Assembly (NCBI GenBank): GCA_964017145.1
Contig: OZ024843.1
Span: 3,614,443 to 3,678,442 of the forward strand
Reading direction: 5' to 3'
DNA length: 64,000 bases
Source: Agrocybe praecox
Taxonomy: Eukaryota; Basidiomycota; Agaricomycetes; Agaricales; Agrocybaceae
This document shows positions 1 to 10,674 of this stretch, piece after piece (within the stretch, counting starts at the first letter, position 1; each line of letters starts with the position of its first letter). Position numbers and translations under genes: made by a program. A model generated the notes under the pieces. The model did not search any database. It was given only the letters and a program-made list of their open reading frames with translations, and was not told where the DNA came from.

Positions 1-19
1 ACGGCGAAGAAAGACATAC

Positions 20-1549
20 GCTGAGATCAGCAATAACAACAGGAACATCCTCCAGATCATCATCCTTGTCGTCGTCGCCGACCTTGATGTCATACATGTG
101 CTTCATCCAATTACTCCATTTCTTTGCATCCATCCACACAAATACCACCTCTCGTCCATGTGCTATACCACTGCCTTCAGTCCTAACACGCCACTGTTTG
201 CCAACATCAAGAAGCCGAGTCATAACCTTGTCCCTCATGGATTCCGGAGCTGCTGCAATCACAACCAGAGGAGCTTGAGGGGCATTCATCACGCTCTGGA
301 ACGTGTCGCTAGTTAGCTCGAGAGAAGTAGGCAGCCGGTGCGTAAGAAGCCAATGACGAAGTTCAGGATCAGTGGAAGACGTAGAGGCAGTTCCGTAGAA
401 AATGGAAGATGGAAGCTTTGAGTCGTGGTCTTTGAGCGCGACCAGCGCCCACGTTGAAGAGGCCGGGATGGAGAAACGAGCGAAAAGGTCCAGGTCAGAA
501 GAGGCGTATATCTGAGGTGAACCAAGCAGAGGAGCTGATGCTTCGCGCATGGTGTCCACGATTGAAGACTCGGCCGTTGTGTGCAACAAAAGGTAGAGGA
601 CGTCTGCTTCTGCGATGTGCTTGTCGAGGCCATCAGGCTTCTCAAGAACAGTTACGCCGCTACAAAGGATGTCAATTGTTGATTCGTGCAATAGATTCAT
701 GACTCACCCTGCGCTAACCTTCTCCGCGAATGCTTTCAATTGATCCAACTTCCTGCCACCGTTGTACTCTGACTTCTCGCTTCCTTGGCTAAACCACGCC
801 AGCGTCGGATACCCTCGGACATCTTGGGCCTTGCACAGAGCAGAATGGTCGTCGCAGTTCACCTCTGCGATCGTGACCTTGTTCTGCATGTGTCGCGCAA
901 GTTGCTTCCACGTAGGCGCAAGTTTCTTGCAATGTCCACACCAAGGGGCAAAGAACTTCACAAATGCAGGTCCTTTCGCAAGAGTCGATGAGAACGTGTC
1001 GGCTGTTAGTGCTAACACTTCGCCATCGAGGTTGAGTGTCTCTTTAGGGGGTTCCTTTGGAGCTGCTGGGGGTGGCGGAGATGGAGGGGAAATAACTTCT
1101 TCCTTTACAAATCGTTTCATGAAAGCCTTGAGCCTGTCGAGTTCTCTGGGTCCTTTGAATTGGTCCACATTCTTTCCATCTTCAAACATCATAATTGTGG
1201 GGTATTCTCTAACTCCGTTCTTGTCGCAAAGGTCTGAAAAATCCTCATGAAATGGAACAACACGCCTCATATAGATGAACTCACCACCGTACATGATACA
1301 ATTAACAGTAGCCATCTTCACAGATGGAATTTCTGTCTGCGCCTCTGCTACCAGCTGCTCCCATGTTGGTTTGAAGTGTTTGCAATGCGAACTGTAAGGA
1401 GAAGTGTGTTCTATGAGCCAAAGTCCCTTGGCGACGGTTTCGTCAAAGGTGTCTCGCGTCAGTTCTGTGCTTGAGACAGGAACAGCTGATGCAGTGAGTA
1501 CGAATAGTGCTGCAGTTACTAAAGAACGAGATAGGGATAGAGGATGCAT
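20..1549 (-). CDS. Protein disulfide-isomerase-like protein, tandem thioredoxin domains (partial at left edge)
   Basis: Exon 1 is 1549-708 and exon 2 is 659-20; the intron 707-660 (48 nt) has GTGAGT and TTTGTAG ends, and a second donor (GTATGT, 19-14) shows that the gene continues beyond the window. Exon 1 starts with a hydrophobic signal peptide of about 22 residues. Thioredoxin domain 1 (about 30-145) has SSHC where CGHC is expected, so the first catalytic cysteine is lost. Domain 2 (about 175-281) keeps APWCGHCKKLAPTW. Exon 2 encodes a weaker thioredoxin-like region with no CxxC (it contains SLELTSDTF). The family catalyses disulfide exchange in the ER lumen during oxidative folding. The visible part resembles fungal PDI-like/TMX-type proteins; a C-terminal membrane anchor or ER-retention signal would lie outside the window. 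The stop codon after VSAG lies inside the intron and is not the gene end. Confidence 0.88.
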
Positions 1550-3511
1550 GGTTTTGAGGACCAGCCCTCTTGGTTAGAAAGAAAGGAATTATCAATCAAG
1601 CGACCGCTCGACTTTCTGGCTCCGCTACCCTGCTCTGCCCATATCGTAGGCTCGTGACCAGCCGTTACCTGTCAAACTCCGCTAAGTGCCGAGAGCAGCC
1701 GCGAGCATCTCCAGGTAACGGCTGGGACGTACGGGGCACTTTTAGTAGGGTCACGGATGTCACAAAAAACTTAGTGAAATTTCGCCGATTTGCTCCTTGA
1801 TGGCTATCATAACGGTCGCGTTCGCCACCTCCCCAGCTTCCTCTCACCTACCTCCAGCACAGAAAATGGTTGGAGACATATGTGGCTACATAATCCCGCC
1901 TCTTTAGATGTCTTGGCAGTGCATGCTGTCGCCCAACTCAAGCTCAACTGTCGCCAGTCGGCCCTTCTCGCACGTCTGGATTCAGAGGTACCTGGACAGG
2001 CCACCAGAACTTGCACCTCATCGCCTCGCACCAAAACGCACGAATTGTGTCCCACCTTTATTCTGCCACTGAGATGCTCTCGCCATACTCGTCTCACTGC
2101 AGCCCTCCCTCTCCTATCCCTATGTTCCAACACCGCGCTACATCCGACCTTGGAGATGAGCAAGGTCCTGCGAGAGGCACCCGTCAGTTCTAGTTGGCTC
2201 GTCTTAGAAAGTGGCTCATCGAGCCCGCAACCCATCGTATCCCATTGACCCTCCAAAAACCGCAAAATATCGCAGAGAATTGGTTTTGGAGAGGGGTTGC
2301 AGAAGCTACAAAACATCCCATGCGGTCAAGGACAGGTCAGTCCTGGTTCACTCGTCACATTCAATAGGCTCACTGCCCTTGCCAGATCACTCTCCCAGCC
2401 CGTACAACTCTTCTGCCCACAAAACATGCCGTCGGCTCCCAACACTTCTCACCGTGCTAGTCATACCTGTACCTGATGATTTATTGAGAAACACCGAAAC
2501 GAGTGAGTAATGATTCATGGTGCTCGCAGTTTGTCTACTTACTTCTTCGATAATGTTTCACCCGGGCGTACCAACAACGGCAGTCGAGTCGAGAAGAATA
2601 ACGATGTATGGGGCCGAGAACAGGATCCACTGGGTACAATCACGGAATGAGCTAGTCAGACGATCCAGTCATATCTTGGCAAACAACCTACCCCACAAAA
2701 CTACTCGAGCAGTTCAGTCTTGCATCTCGTTATGCAATGCGAGAATTACGTTTGGCGGACGCGCAAATATAAACTTTCCAAGTGGTCCCATTTCTCGCTC
2801 ATCAGGGTAACGGAATGTAATTGATGATTGATTTCTTCTCGCCACACCTGCCTCTCACTATCTGCTATTGAATAGTAGCAACAAACTCTGGTATTTCCAC
2901 TTCTTGTCCTCGATTTTACATCAAATTGATGAAATTTCACAGATTTTTGACCCAAATATCACTCCTATTCTGCAAGCTCAGGTAATATGTGTATTTATTG
3001 GAGATACTATGCCGTATACTTGTTTATACAATATATATAATGTGCTTAAAGTATCATTTGTGGAGCGTGTAAAGAGAGAGCACGGATTTTGAACAAGAAT
3101 GTGCGCGCAGAAAACGCGAATTTTCACTAAGTCTTTGTCACGCTGGGGAATCCTCCAAAATCGTCCCCGTAACTCCCAGTCGTTAGGTGGTGATGCCCCC
3201 TTTCGTAGTCCGATTGAGTTCTACTTGATGGCCGTCGGAGCTTAGGAAAACTCCAAATCATGACAAATGACCAAGCTTGCGTAATCACCACCGTAACGTA
3301 CTGGTCGCGAGTCTACTCTAATTGAATAATCACTCGACGACCCAACGAGCAAGCCAAGAGCAAGCCGTAGAACTTGCGTAGAACCGTTGGACGTCCTGTA
3401 TCCTCTATTGCAAACAACACCCAAATCTTCTTTAATTTTCGACGCGAAGTCCCAACTTCTTCGCTCGGTTCACCTTCTCCCGCCGCTTCTCATACAGGTC
3501 TCGGGATCACG
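1550..3511. other. Intergenic stretch, no supported gene
   Basis: About 2 kb with only overlapping short frames. The longest (about 150-170 codons near 1790-2316 on both strands) show no domain, no signal peptide and no convincing splice partners. The most structured item is a stem-loop at 1659-1724 (listed separately). The segment after about 2860 is AT-rich. It probably holds the promoter of the PDI-like gene next to 1550 and decayed sequence. Confidence 0.4.
1659..1724. repeat. Short inverted repeat (14-bp perfect stem)
   Basis: CCAGCCGTTACCTG at about 1659 is followed about 40 nt later by its exact reverse complement CAGGTAACGGCTGG. It lies about 110-170 bp upstream of the PDI-like start codon. 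It could be a regulatory palindrome for that gene or a decayed transposon end. Confidence 0.45.
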
Positions 3512-3625
3512 ACAATGGGTACGGCCCTATAATGCGAAGGCAGAAAGGAAACCATACTTCCGAGCACTAAGAAAAAATTCAATAGCATAAAAAAGATAAT
3601 TCTACCCTGACATGCGCTCAATGTG
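3512..3625 (-). pseudogene. Relic of the last intron and exon of a WW-like membrane protein gene
   Basis: Read on the minus strand, this segment matches the last intron/exon junction of the intact gene 1 kb away (about 4690-4800). It shows a TTAG acceptor, then a GGAAGTATGGTTTCC stretch followed by TGCCTTCGCAT, corresponding to the SMVSFLTAFAF residues of the functional copy. A 4-nt deletion breaks the frame and no further coding similarity is visible on either side. It is probably a remnant of a former tandem copy. Confidence 0.45.
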
Positions 3626-4425
3626 ATTTAAAAATAAAGTGGTCAATCCCCACCCTAGCCTACTATTACCCTGGTCAACAAATAAGAATTGGACCAGATG
3701 GCGGGCTCAATATCATGTTGTATCAATGAAACAGTGGAGGTAGAGGGAAAAGACAATATATCAGCACATTTTACTCTTCATATAATACATGAGTTTGATT
3801 CATTTACAGAATTTAAGTTGAAGTGGTTCTCCTTCCCGACCGACCAAAAGTTTCTGTTCAAGTTAAGAAATGTACCACTCTCAGAGGTCGTCTGCTCGAC
3901 TTTTATATCGTCGTCTTACGACTGTTAAGCGTGGCGAATAGACTGTTTACGTATCTACATAGTCATTTTACGAATTGAATGGTTAGTTCTTTCGTCGAAT
4001 AAAGTTTCGTATAGTCAGTCGATCCTTACGGCTTTCCAAGTATGAATGCATGTAAATATTAACAGTTGGCTTCATATTACTTTGATCCTTTGATGAAATG
4101 TGTACGGAACGAGATAAAATTGAGAAGACGTATCAAATTCGATAAAGAGACCCAAATCGACTCACGTGCTCATCAAGCGCTTATGGAAGTGATCAATCTG
4201 GGTTGAATAGAATTGTCAATCAAGCGGTTAGCGAACCCTTCTGTTGACACTGACGGCGGAGTATACTGCTTACAAATTATGATATCATGACTCAAGTTTA
4301 TTTCTTTATCGTCGGATGAGGTTAAAGGGAGACATTTAGTACGAGTGTCTAAAATGGGACACATATGGAGCAACTACTAGTATCACGCGCACGGTCCGTG
4401 TGTTTACCGATTCAACGATCAATTA
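3626..4425. other. Gene-free stretch upstream of the relic and 3' of the WW-like gene
   Basis: AT-rich sequence with short non-conserved frames only. It presumably includes the 3' untranslated region of the minus-strand WW-like gene that ends at 4426. No RNA gene, repeat or promoter motif was identified. Confidence 0.3.
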
Positions 4426-7420
4426 TCAGACTATATGAGAAATGGCAGCAGTTGCTGGAGGTGAGGCAGACGTGCGCATGCGAAATAGTGCCATTTTGGG
4501 AAGCCAAGATGGGAGGTACCTCGGTGGAGCAGAAATTTCCCGAATCGTACGCCGACTTGTTTGATGGATATTTTGGGCGGATTTCTGCTTATCCCAGTTG
4601 GTATAAATGCATAAGGCGACCAGTAGAGCAATCATCACAGCGGCGGATCCAATTATGACTCGAGTGGAGGTGCTGGATGTCTTGAAGCATAGAAATGCGA
4701 AGGCTGTAAGGAAGGAGACCATACTTCTCAAGCGCTAGTAAGAACAATGGCCGTAAAGAGTCAAAAAAAAGGAACGAGCTTACCCCATCATGAGCAGAGC
4801 ATATGGAAGGCTGAATAGAATTACTAAAATCTCTAAACCCAGCTTGGAATGATTACGCGACCGTGAGTCGAAAAAGTCGCACTAAACGAGATCCAAGTGC
4901 CTCAGGACATAAAGAAGTATATGAGAAACATAGAGAGCTGACTAATATTTCTTTGACTGAGTTGCGATCCTTGGTTTTAAATTCTCTGACCAAAAGCAAC
5001 CCAAGCAGAATACCACCTATACTGCAAATGACAGAAAGATAGCTGGATATTTGCGCTTGCGAACGATATGGATCACTTGAGGTGTCGTTGTCAATACTTT
5101 GTATTGCCAAAAATGCGACGTTTGCATTCAACATAACTGTTGCCTAACAATATTCCCTTGGTGAAAGCTGAAATTTGAAGGCGAAGGTAAATAAACCCAC
5201 AAACAAAATGAGCTGTTGCCAATCATCAATCATTTCTTCCACTGTAAGATCCTGTAATGATTTATTACGCAGGATCTGGTCAACACAAATGCTTTGCAGT
5301 TTTCTCAGGTAGAAGTCGGGAGCGTAGAACAAAAATGGTGACAATATGCTCACAAACCACGTGCGCAAATAGGTCGGATTACCAAAGAGAGAGATTATTC
5401 CGTCCAGACGGGCATGGCCTTCTCCATGGAAATTGAGGAACCTTTCGCGGGCTAATACACAAATTAGAGTTTCAATGCAGTTTTAATGCGTGACATACCA
5501 AATAAATACATGAACCGAGCTGTAAGTGATCTGAGGATGAAATGGCTCCATACTGATCAATACACTACCCAACATACCTAAAATGCTTGCAGATCCGTCG
5601 TCGTCAATATCGACATTCTCTAAAAAACAACAATATATAAACAGACTCTGTTGAAAATAGTTTCTATGTTCTCTTACCATTCATATGATCAATCAAAGTC
5701 AACATTTTAGAAAGATCGTCCGAGGTAAAAGTTAAATGCAAGGTCGAGGATGAAAAAGTTTCTAGAAGAGGTGTTCTCAATATAAACTACTGCATGTCAT
5801 AAACAATGATATACCTCCAATAAAGTAAATCACTCGTCCCCTGAGGCCTTGGACCATAGGTTTTGTGACATCAAGCGCATGCGGAAATAACTGGGCAAAA
5901 TACCTTCCAACATAAGTCAGTTTGAAGAATATTTTGTATGGTACATATGGCATACCAATACTGGGCTTCAATTTCATAACCTGTAGAAAATATGAAAAAA
6001 ATACAATCACCATAATATATATGTTTGACATACGAATATGACACATTGATTTAGCACCTGGAGCCTCTGTCCAAGCCGCGTCTAGATTGCTTGCATGGTA
6101 GTCATCCAATAGGAAAATAAGCTGGTTTGGATGGTTTACAAAGTAGTAGGTGGCATCTCCATTAGCAAGCATGTCGAGGACAAGGTCACATTTGGGCGGT
6201 ATAAGTATATTGTTGTTTGCAATGAAATTTTCTATGTGAGTAATGTCATCCTCTAGGTGGCTTAACACAATTTCATCAAAAATGTCGGCTTCAGTCCAAA
6301 TGTTCTGTTGAGATGTATGAGCAAGAAAAGGAAGGACCAAGAGATACATAGGTGATTACCATATCACCCGACTTTCTTGAGAAGTATCGGGCCCCTTCTA
6401 GAGTAACATACCTGGCCCATCTGCTCGGTGGTATTGGCCTAAAGCATCGGACTTGTTAGAAAAACATAGATTTCAATATCAAACACTCACTCGTCGTAAT
6501 CCATCTGTTGGGCAGGGAGGTAAACATCCTTGAATTCCTGATTACTATACACATCAAGAAAATCAGTGATGAAAAGTCTGAAGGACATGATATGTTCACA
6601 TCTTCAGCTTGGGATTGTATCTTTGAGAAGCAGTTGGCATAGCGGGTTTTATCCATGGGCAGTCCAGCTGTACCTTGCTGGAAGATGCCGGAGCTGTACC
6701 AGATGCAGACAAGGAACGAAGAGTGGGTTCCCTTTCCAAATTTGTTTCCAAATTACTCGAATTAGGCAATTCGGTAGGGTCCAGCACCAAGGACGGCGGT
6801 ATACTAGTAGCAGGCCTTTGAATAACAATTCGTGAGTTTGACATATTGGTGGTGCTGTCACTGGAAAAAGAGCCATGCAAACCGTTATCAATGGACATAC
6901 GGTCACGCGAATTTCTTTGTATAGAATTGCAACTACGTGAATCATTGTGGTTAGAAACATGGCTAGGTGGATAAGAGTTTCGACGGCTGTGCGTTGATTG
7001 ATCGATGTGCGCTAATCTAGACATTTCTAAGTTTTGAGAAGATTGTGATCCGGTAGAGCCTCCAAGCGGTGGGGGATGAAAGGAACATGCGACACTGTCT
7101 GTGAGGGATATTGATTCAAGGTGTTGCTGATGTTCGGCTTCACGGAAGTCCAAAGATCCTATATCGCATTTATCTTGGGGGCCCTGGTTGGACGTAACAG
7201 CTGTCTGTTCAAGCTCGTCATATTTTGGCGGTGTCTTCTTATCCGCCTTGTCCTCCTTTCTAGGTTTGCACCAGAGTCCCAGGTTCGGCAGCAAATTCGT
7301 AATCGCTTTCCAGATGCGTGACATAACATGGAGATGAGCATTGAGTCTTGTCTTCTGTAGCAGGAAACAGAGGATACGACACCAGAAGTGGACGAGTCGC
7401 TGCTTGTGCGTAGGGGGCAT
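4426..7420 (-). CDS. WW-like domain, multi-pass membrane protein (Agaricomycete-specific family)
   Basis: Thirteen exons were reconstructed (minus strand): 7420-6600, 6544-6491, 6438-6360, 6304-6034, 5980-5956, 5903-5815, 5761-5678, 5619-5578, 5519-5499, 5451-5201, 5143-4883, 4842-4784, 4726-4426. They sum to 2358 nt, 785 codons plus stop. The N-terminal third (about 270 residues) is Ser/Thr/Asn-rich and probably disordered. It is followed by a WW-like motif (IPPSRWARYVTLEGARYF) and the family segments EAQYW, RFLNFHGEGHARLD and ANVAFLAIQSID. At least three hydrophobic C-terminal segments follow (YLSVICSIGGILLGLLLV; LEILVILFSLPYALLMMG; VIIGSAAVMIALLVALCIY). Function is unknown; I recognise the architecture as one that is highly expanded in mushroom genomes. 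An in-frame ATG at 7324 (MSRIWKAI) is an alternative start. The 40-nt intron 4882-4843 is the weakest join. Confidence 0.8.
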
Positions 7421-7639
7421 ATTGCAGTAGGGGTGAGAGGGTAGTGGAAAGAAGGGGGCGTGAACAACGTGGTGATAGAAAATTTAAGTGCTTAGATCTG
7501 GGGTCAGCCTCGAGGTGTCATTCCTTGGGTGGCGCAAATGAGATATATTTTTGGCACAAGTTCCCTTCCGGAGAGGTTTCGACGCAATGAAAGCTATTAG
7601 TAGCTTAGCCGAGCCGCGTGGTCCGAGTTGCTTCACGTG
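7421..7639. promoter_or_regulatory. Upstream region of the WW-like gene
   Basis: About 220 bp between the start of the WW-like gene and the first inverted-repeat element. It must carry the promoter, but no clear TATA box or other motif stands out. Confidence 0.25.
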
Positions 7640-8620
7640 TATGGCGGTCATTTAGGGTAAAAATTCCCGCGCATGCTCATTGAGATTTTTGTCTTTTCCG
7701 CGCGACTTTAGGCCATTTTTTAAGTCTTATATTATCTAAGTCAAAATATTTTCTGTTATGTGCGCGGGGGAAGAGTTGCGCGGGTTTTTTGGTTGGCGCG
7801 CAATTATTACTTTTTCCGCGCAATTTTCTTTCACCTGAGCGCGCAATATTGTCGTCTTCCAGGTGCGCGCAATTTTGACTCCGCATGTCAGCACGCGCAC
7901 ATCGCGGAGTTTGTATATGAATTATTCAACAGCAAAATATTGGCAAAGATCCAACTAGTAGGTTGTCACAAAATGCAGCTATTATTCAACAAACACGTTA
8001 CTCGTCTAATAAGAAAGTCCTAATTAAATATCTGGACTATATACAACTCTCGTTCAACTCTCGTTTTGCTTTGCTTTCCGAATCGATCACTTATATTATT
8101 TGTAATGGTGAATCTAGTCAATAGTTGGGTCCGTCAGTGGGCATTGATTATTTTAGCCATCCATAAAACTACGTACTGGCCCTTCTTAGTAACTACTTTA
8201 ATTAGTACTTACGAACTACATACGTAAATAACATATATGTCAAGGAATACACTCGTTTTGTTCCACTATACGAAGTTGATACGAAGTCAGTATTGAGTCA
8301 GTACCGTCTTCGGTCCTTTGTCAATGTTTGGTTGTTGAATAATGCACATACAAACGTCTGGATGTGCGCATGGTGACATATGGGGTCAAAATTGCGCGCT
8401 CAGGTGAAAGAAAATTGCGCGCGCGCTGAGTTTGAAATGTGCGCGGAAAAATAATAATTGCGTGCCAACCAAAAAACCCGCGCAACTTTTTCCCCGCGCA
8501 CATAACAGAAAATATGTTGACTTAGATAATATAAGACTTAAAAATGGCCTAAAGTTGCGCGGAAAAGATAAAAATCTCAATGAGCGTGCGCGGGAATTTT
8601 TACCCTAAATGACCGCCATA
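7640..8620. mobile_element. MITE-like element with about 290-bp terminal inverted repeats
   Basis: The left arm (7640 to about 7933) and right arm (about 8334-8620) are imperfect reverse complements over almost 290 bp. The ends read TATGGCGGTCATTTAGGG on the left and its reverse complement on the right. Inside the arms are repeated GCGCGCAA/TTGCGCGC motifs, as in subterminal transposase-binding repeats. The 400-bp centre has no coding capacity, so the element is non-autonomous. No clear target-site duplication was found at these two ends. A third copy of the terminal sequence lies at 10391-10455. Confidence 0.7.
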
Positions 8621-8657
8621 CGCAACTTTCCTGTCCGCGCACACTTTCAGGGACAAA

Positions 8658-10352
8658 TTGGTACGGTGGCTCAGAACCGCATGGTAGGATTTTAGATTTT
8701 AGATTTTGATTTTGATCGTTTGATCAATAAGCGTGGCATCGGCTAACCGTTTTCGGACCGTCGCCTCAGGCCTGTACCCGCCCATCGTCAAAACCATTGA
8801 CGAAGGCATATTTCCCTATGCATATCTCTGTATATCATCGGGACGCCAAAGATAATTGAGCAACTCTGGACGGTGTCATATAGCTCTACCGCCGTATTCT
8901 AAAGTGTACATGTGCGCGCCGCGTGCGAGTGCAGGCTGTACATTATGAAAAATGGACGGTGATCTCGGCGAGGCTTAACGGGACTTCAAATTTTTGAATG
9001 AACTCCCGCCGTACTTATATCAACATTTTCATAGCGATTCAATCAAATTTACACTTGACTTGAGAAAGAAATTATGTAACATACTTTGCAGTAAACGCAC
9101 AATGAATATCGGGACTCAAATTATACCTGATTATTTACTGATATTAGTCTCGTTAAGAAGTTGAAAGGTGAGGCTGCATATTTCTTCAATCTATGCTGCT
9201 TATTAAAATTACCATGATATTAAACAGGGATGCCTCTTATGACGGCTGCCAATAAGGGGAGTGAACTAGGAAAGCTAATTACAATGGTCACTGGTTACGA
9301 CACTAAGGTGAAGAAGTTTCTTAATTATTCAAAACCAACTCTAATTCATTACTTGTATACCACTTTCCAAACAGAACAAAGTACATAAATATTCCCGAGA
9401 TAGCTCTTCCTGCAGTCAAAGCAGCTAAAAGCACATATAATATCACTCGAGAACGAGCTTGGCGACCGATATGGGAGACCGAGCTCCGCAATGTTCCTTA
9501 CGAACACGAGGCCGGCCTTTTCACCTCGGGACATCAAAAAAAAAAAACCAATTGCACTTAAAGGGTGCATGTTGATCTCCTATAATTTTGCTCGACGTTA
9601 ACTTTTTCATTTTCCGTAGTGAGGTCAAATCTTGCCTCTGGGGACGTATTGTTCGACTTCGACGTGATGATATTGTGGTAGAAAATCATGCTTATAAGGT
9701 TAAAGCAAAACGGCATTCTGCTTCCCAGTGGAGCTCGACGAATCAATATGTACGAGAACCCGACATGATGTGGTGGCAGACACTGCCTGCTCCCAGTCCC
9801 TGACAAGATCGTCAATGAGTTCCTTGAAAAAATATGATTGCCCAGACCTTCTCCAATTTGGAAGCGACGAGACTGGCAATATGTGAAAATGTTTATAATT
9901 ATGCGTCCATAGGAGAACCTCGCCTTTCAGCGATGGTTGGCTGGAATGTCTTTAATCTCACGATCCAGTATATACTTGAATCTGGAATTTAATACTACAT
10001 GTAGGCACAGACACAATCCCTTCTTTTACTAGAACACAGTTGCCCTTTCACAACTCACGAAAATGACGAAGTCTCGCCGAGATCACCGATCTGTATTACT
10101 TTCCTCGACGCTCGTCCTCGTAACCACCTCTGTTCCAGTTAAGAGTACAAGGCAATTATCTCTGTTGTACAGATGGTATACAGAGATATGCATAGGGAGA
10201 TATGCCTTCGTCAATGGTTTTGACGATGGGCGGGTACAGGCCTGAGGCGACGGTCCGAAAACGGTTAGCCGATGCCATGCTTATTGATCAAACGATCAAA
10301 ATCAAAATCTAAAATCCAAAATCCTACCATGCGGTTCTGAGCCACCGTAATT
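8658..10352. mobile_element. Element with about 180-bp inverted repeats and no transposase
   Basis: The left arm (about 8658-8838) and right arm (about 10175-10352) are near-identical reverse complements. Both contain GTTTTCGGACCGTCGCCTC and the ATTTTAGATTTT/AAAATCTAAAAT microrepeat. The 1.3-kb interior is AT-rich and has only short frames with no recognisable domain. It lies directly between a right-hand terminal repeat of the neighbouring element (ending at 8620) and another copy of the same terminus (10391-10455), which suggests nested or rearranged insertions. Confidence 0.6.
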
Positions 10353-10390
10353 GGACTTAACCATATTTAGACCTAATTTGACCCTAGCAT

Positions 10391-10455
10391 TGCGCGGAAA
10401 GGGTAAAATCCCAATGAGCGGTGCGCGGGAATACTTCCCCTAAATGACCGCCATA
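10391..10455. repeat. Third, isolated copy of the 7640-8620 terminal repeat
   Basis: It contains AATGAGCGGTGCGCGGGAA and ends in CTAAATGACCGCCATA, matching the last 65 bp of the 7640-8620 element in the same orientation. It may be the true right end of a 2.8-kb composite element starting at 7640. Confidence 0.65.
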
Positions 10456-10674
10456 GACTAGTGATTATCAAAGTCGGCCGGTCGACGTATTGAATGCAAA
10501 TTACAAGTTCCACGTCGCCCTCTATGTTCAACCGTAACGCATCGAAATCGAATGTAATAGTATCAAACAGAAATAATTGAGAGCGATAAATATATTAAGC
10601 GATTGAGCGCTTGGTCTTCCATGCAGTCAGATGCCAGTTAGAGAGCGACCCAATCATAATTCAGAATAGTCAAT

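Noticed and set aside
762..1250. 162-codon plus-strand open frame opposite the PDI-like gene
   Set aside because: It is a shadow of the thioredoxin-coding exon on the other strand and has no domain of its own.
1790..2316. Overlapping long frames on both strands (about 150-170 codons)
   Set aside because: No domain, no splice context and low-complexity composition; length alone in GC-balanced DNA is not enough.
7677..8580. Several 60-87 codon frames inside the inverted repeats
   Set aside because: Mirror images of each other produced by the two arms; non-coding MITE sequence.
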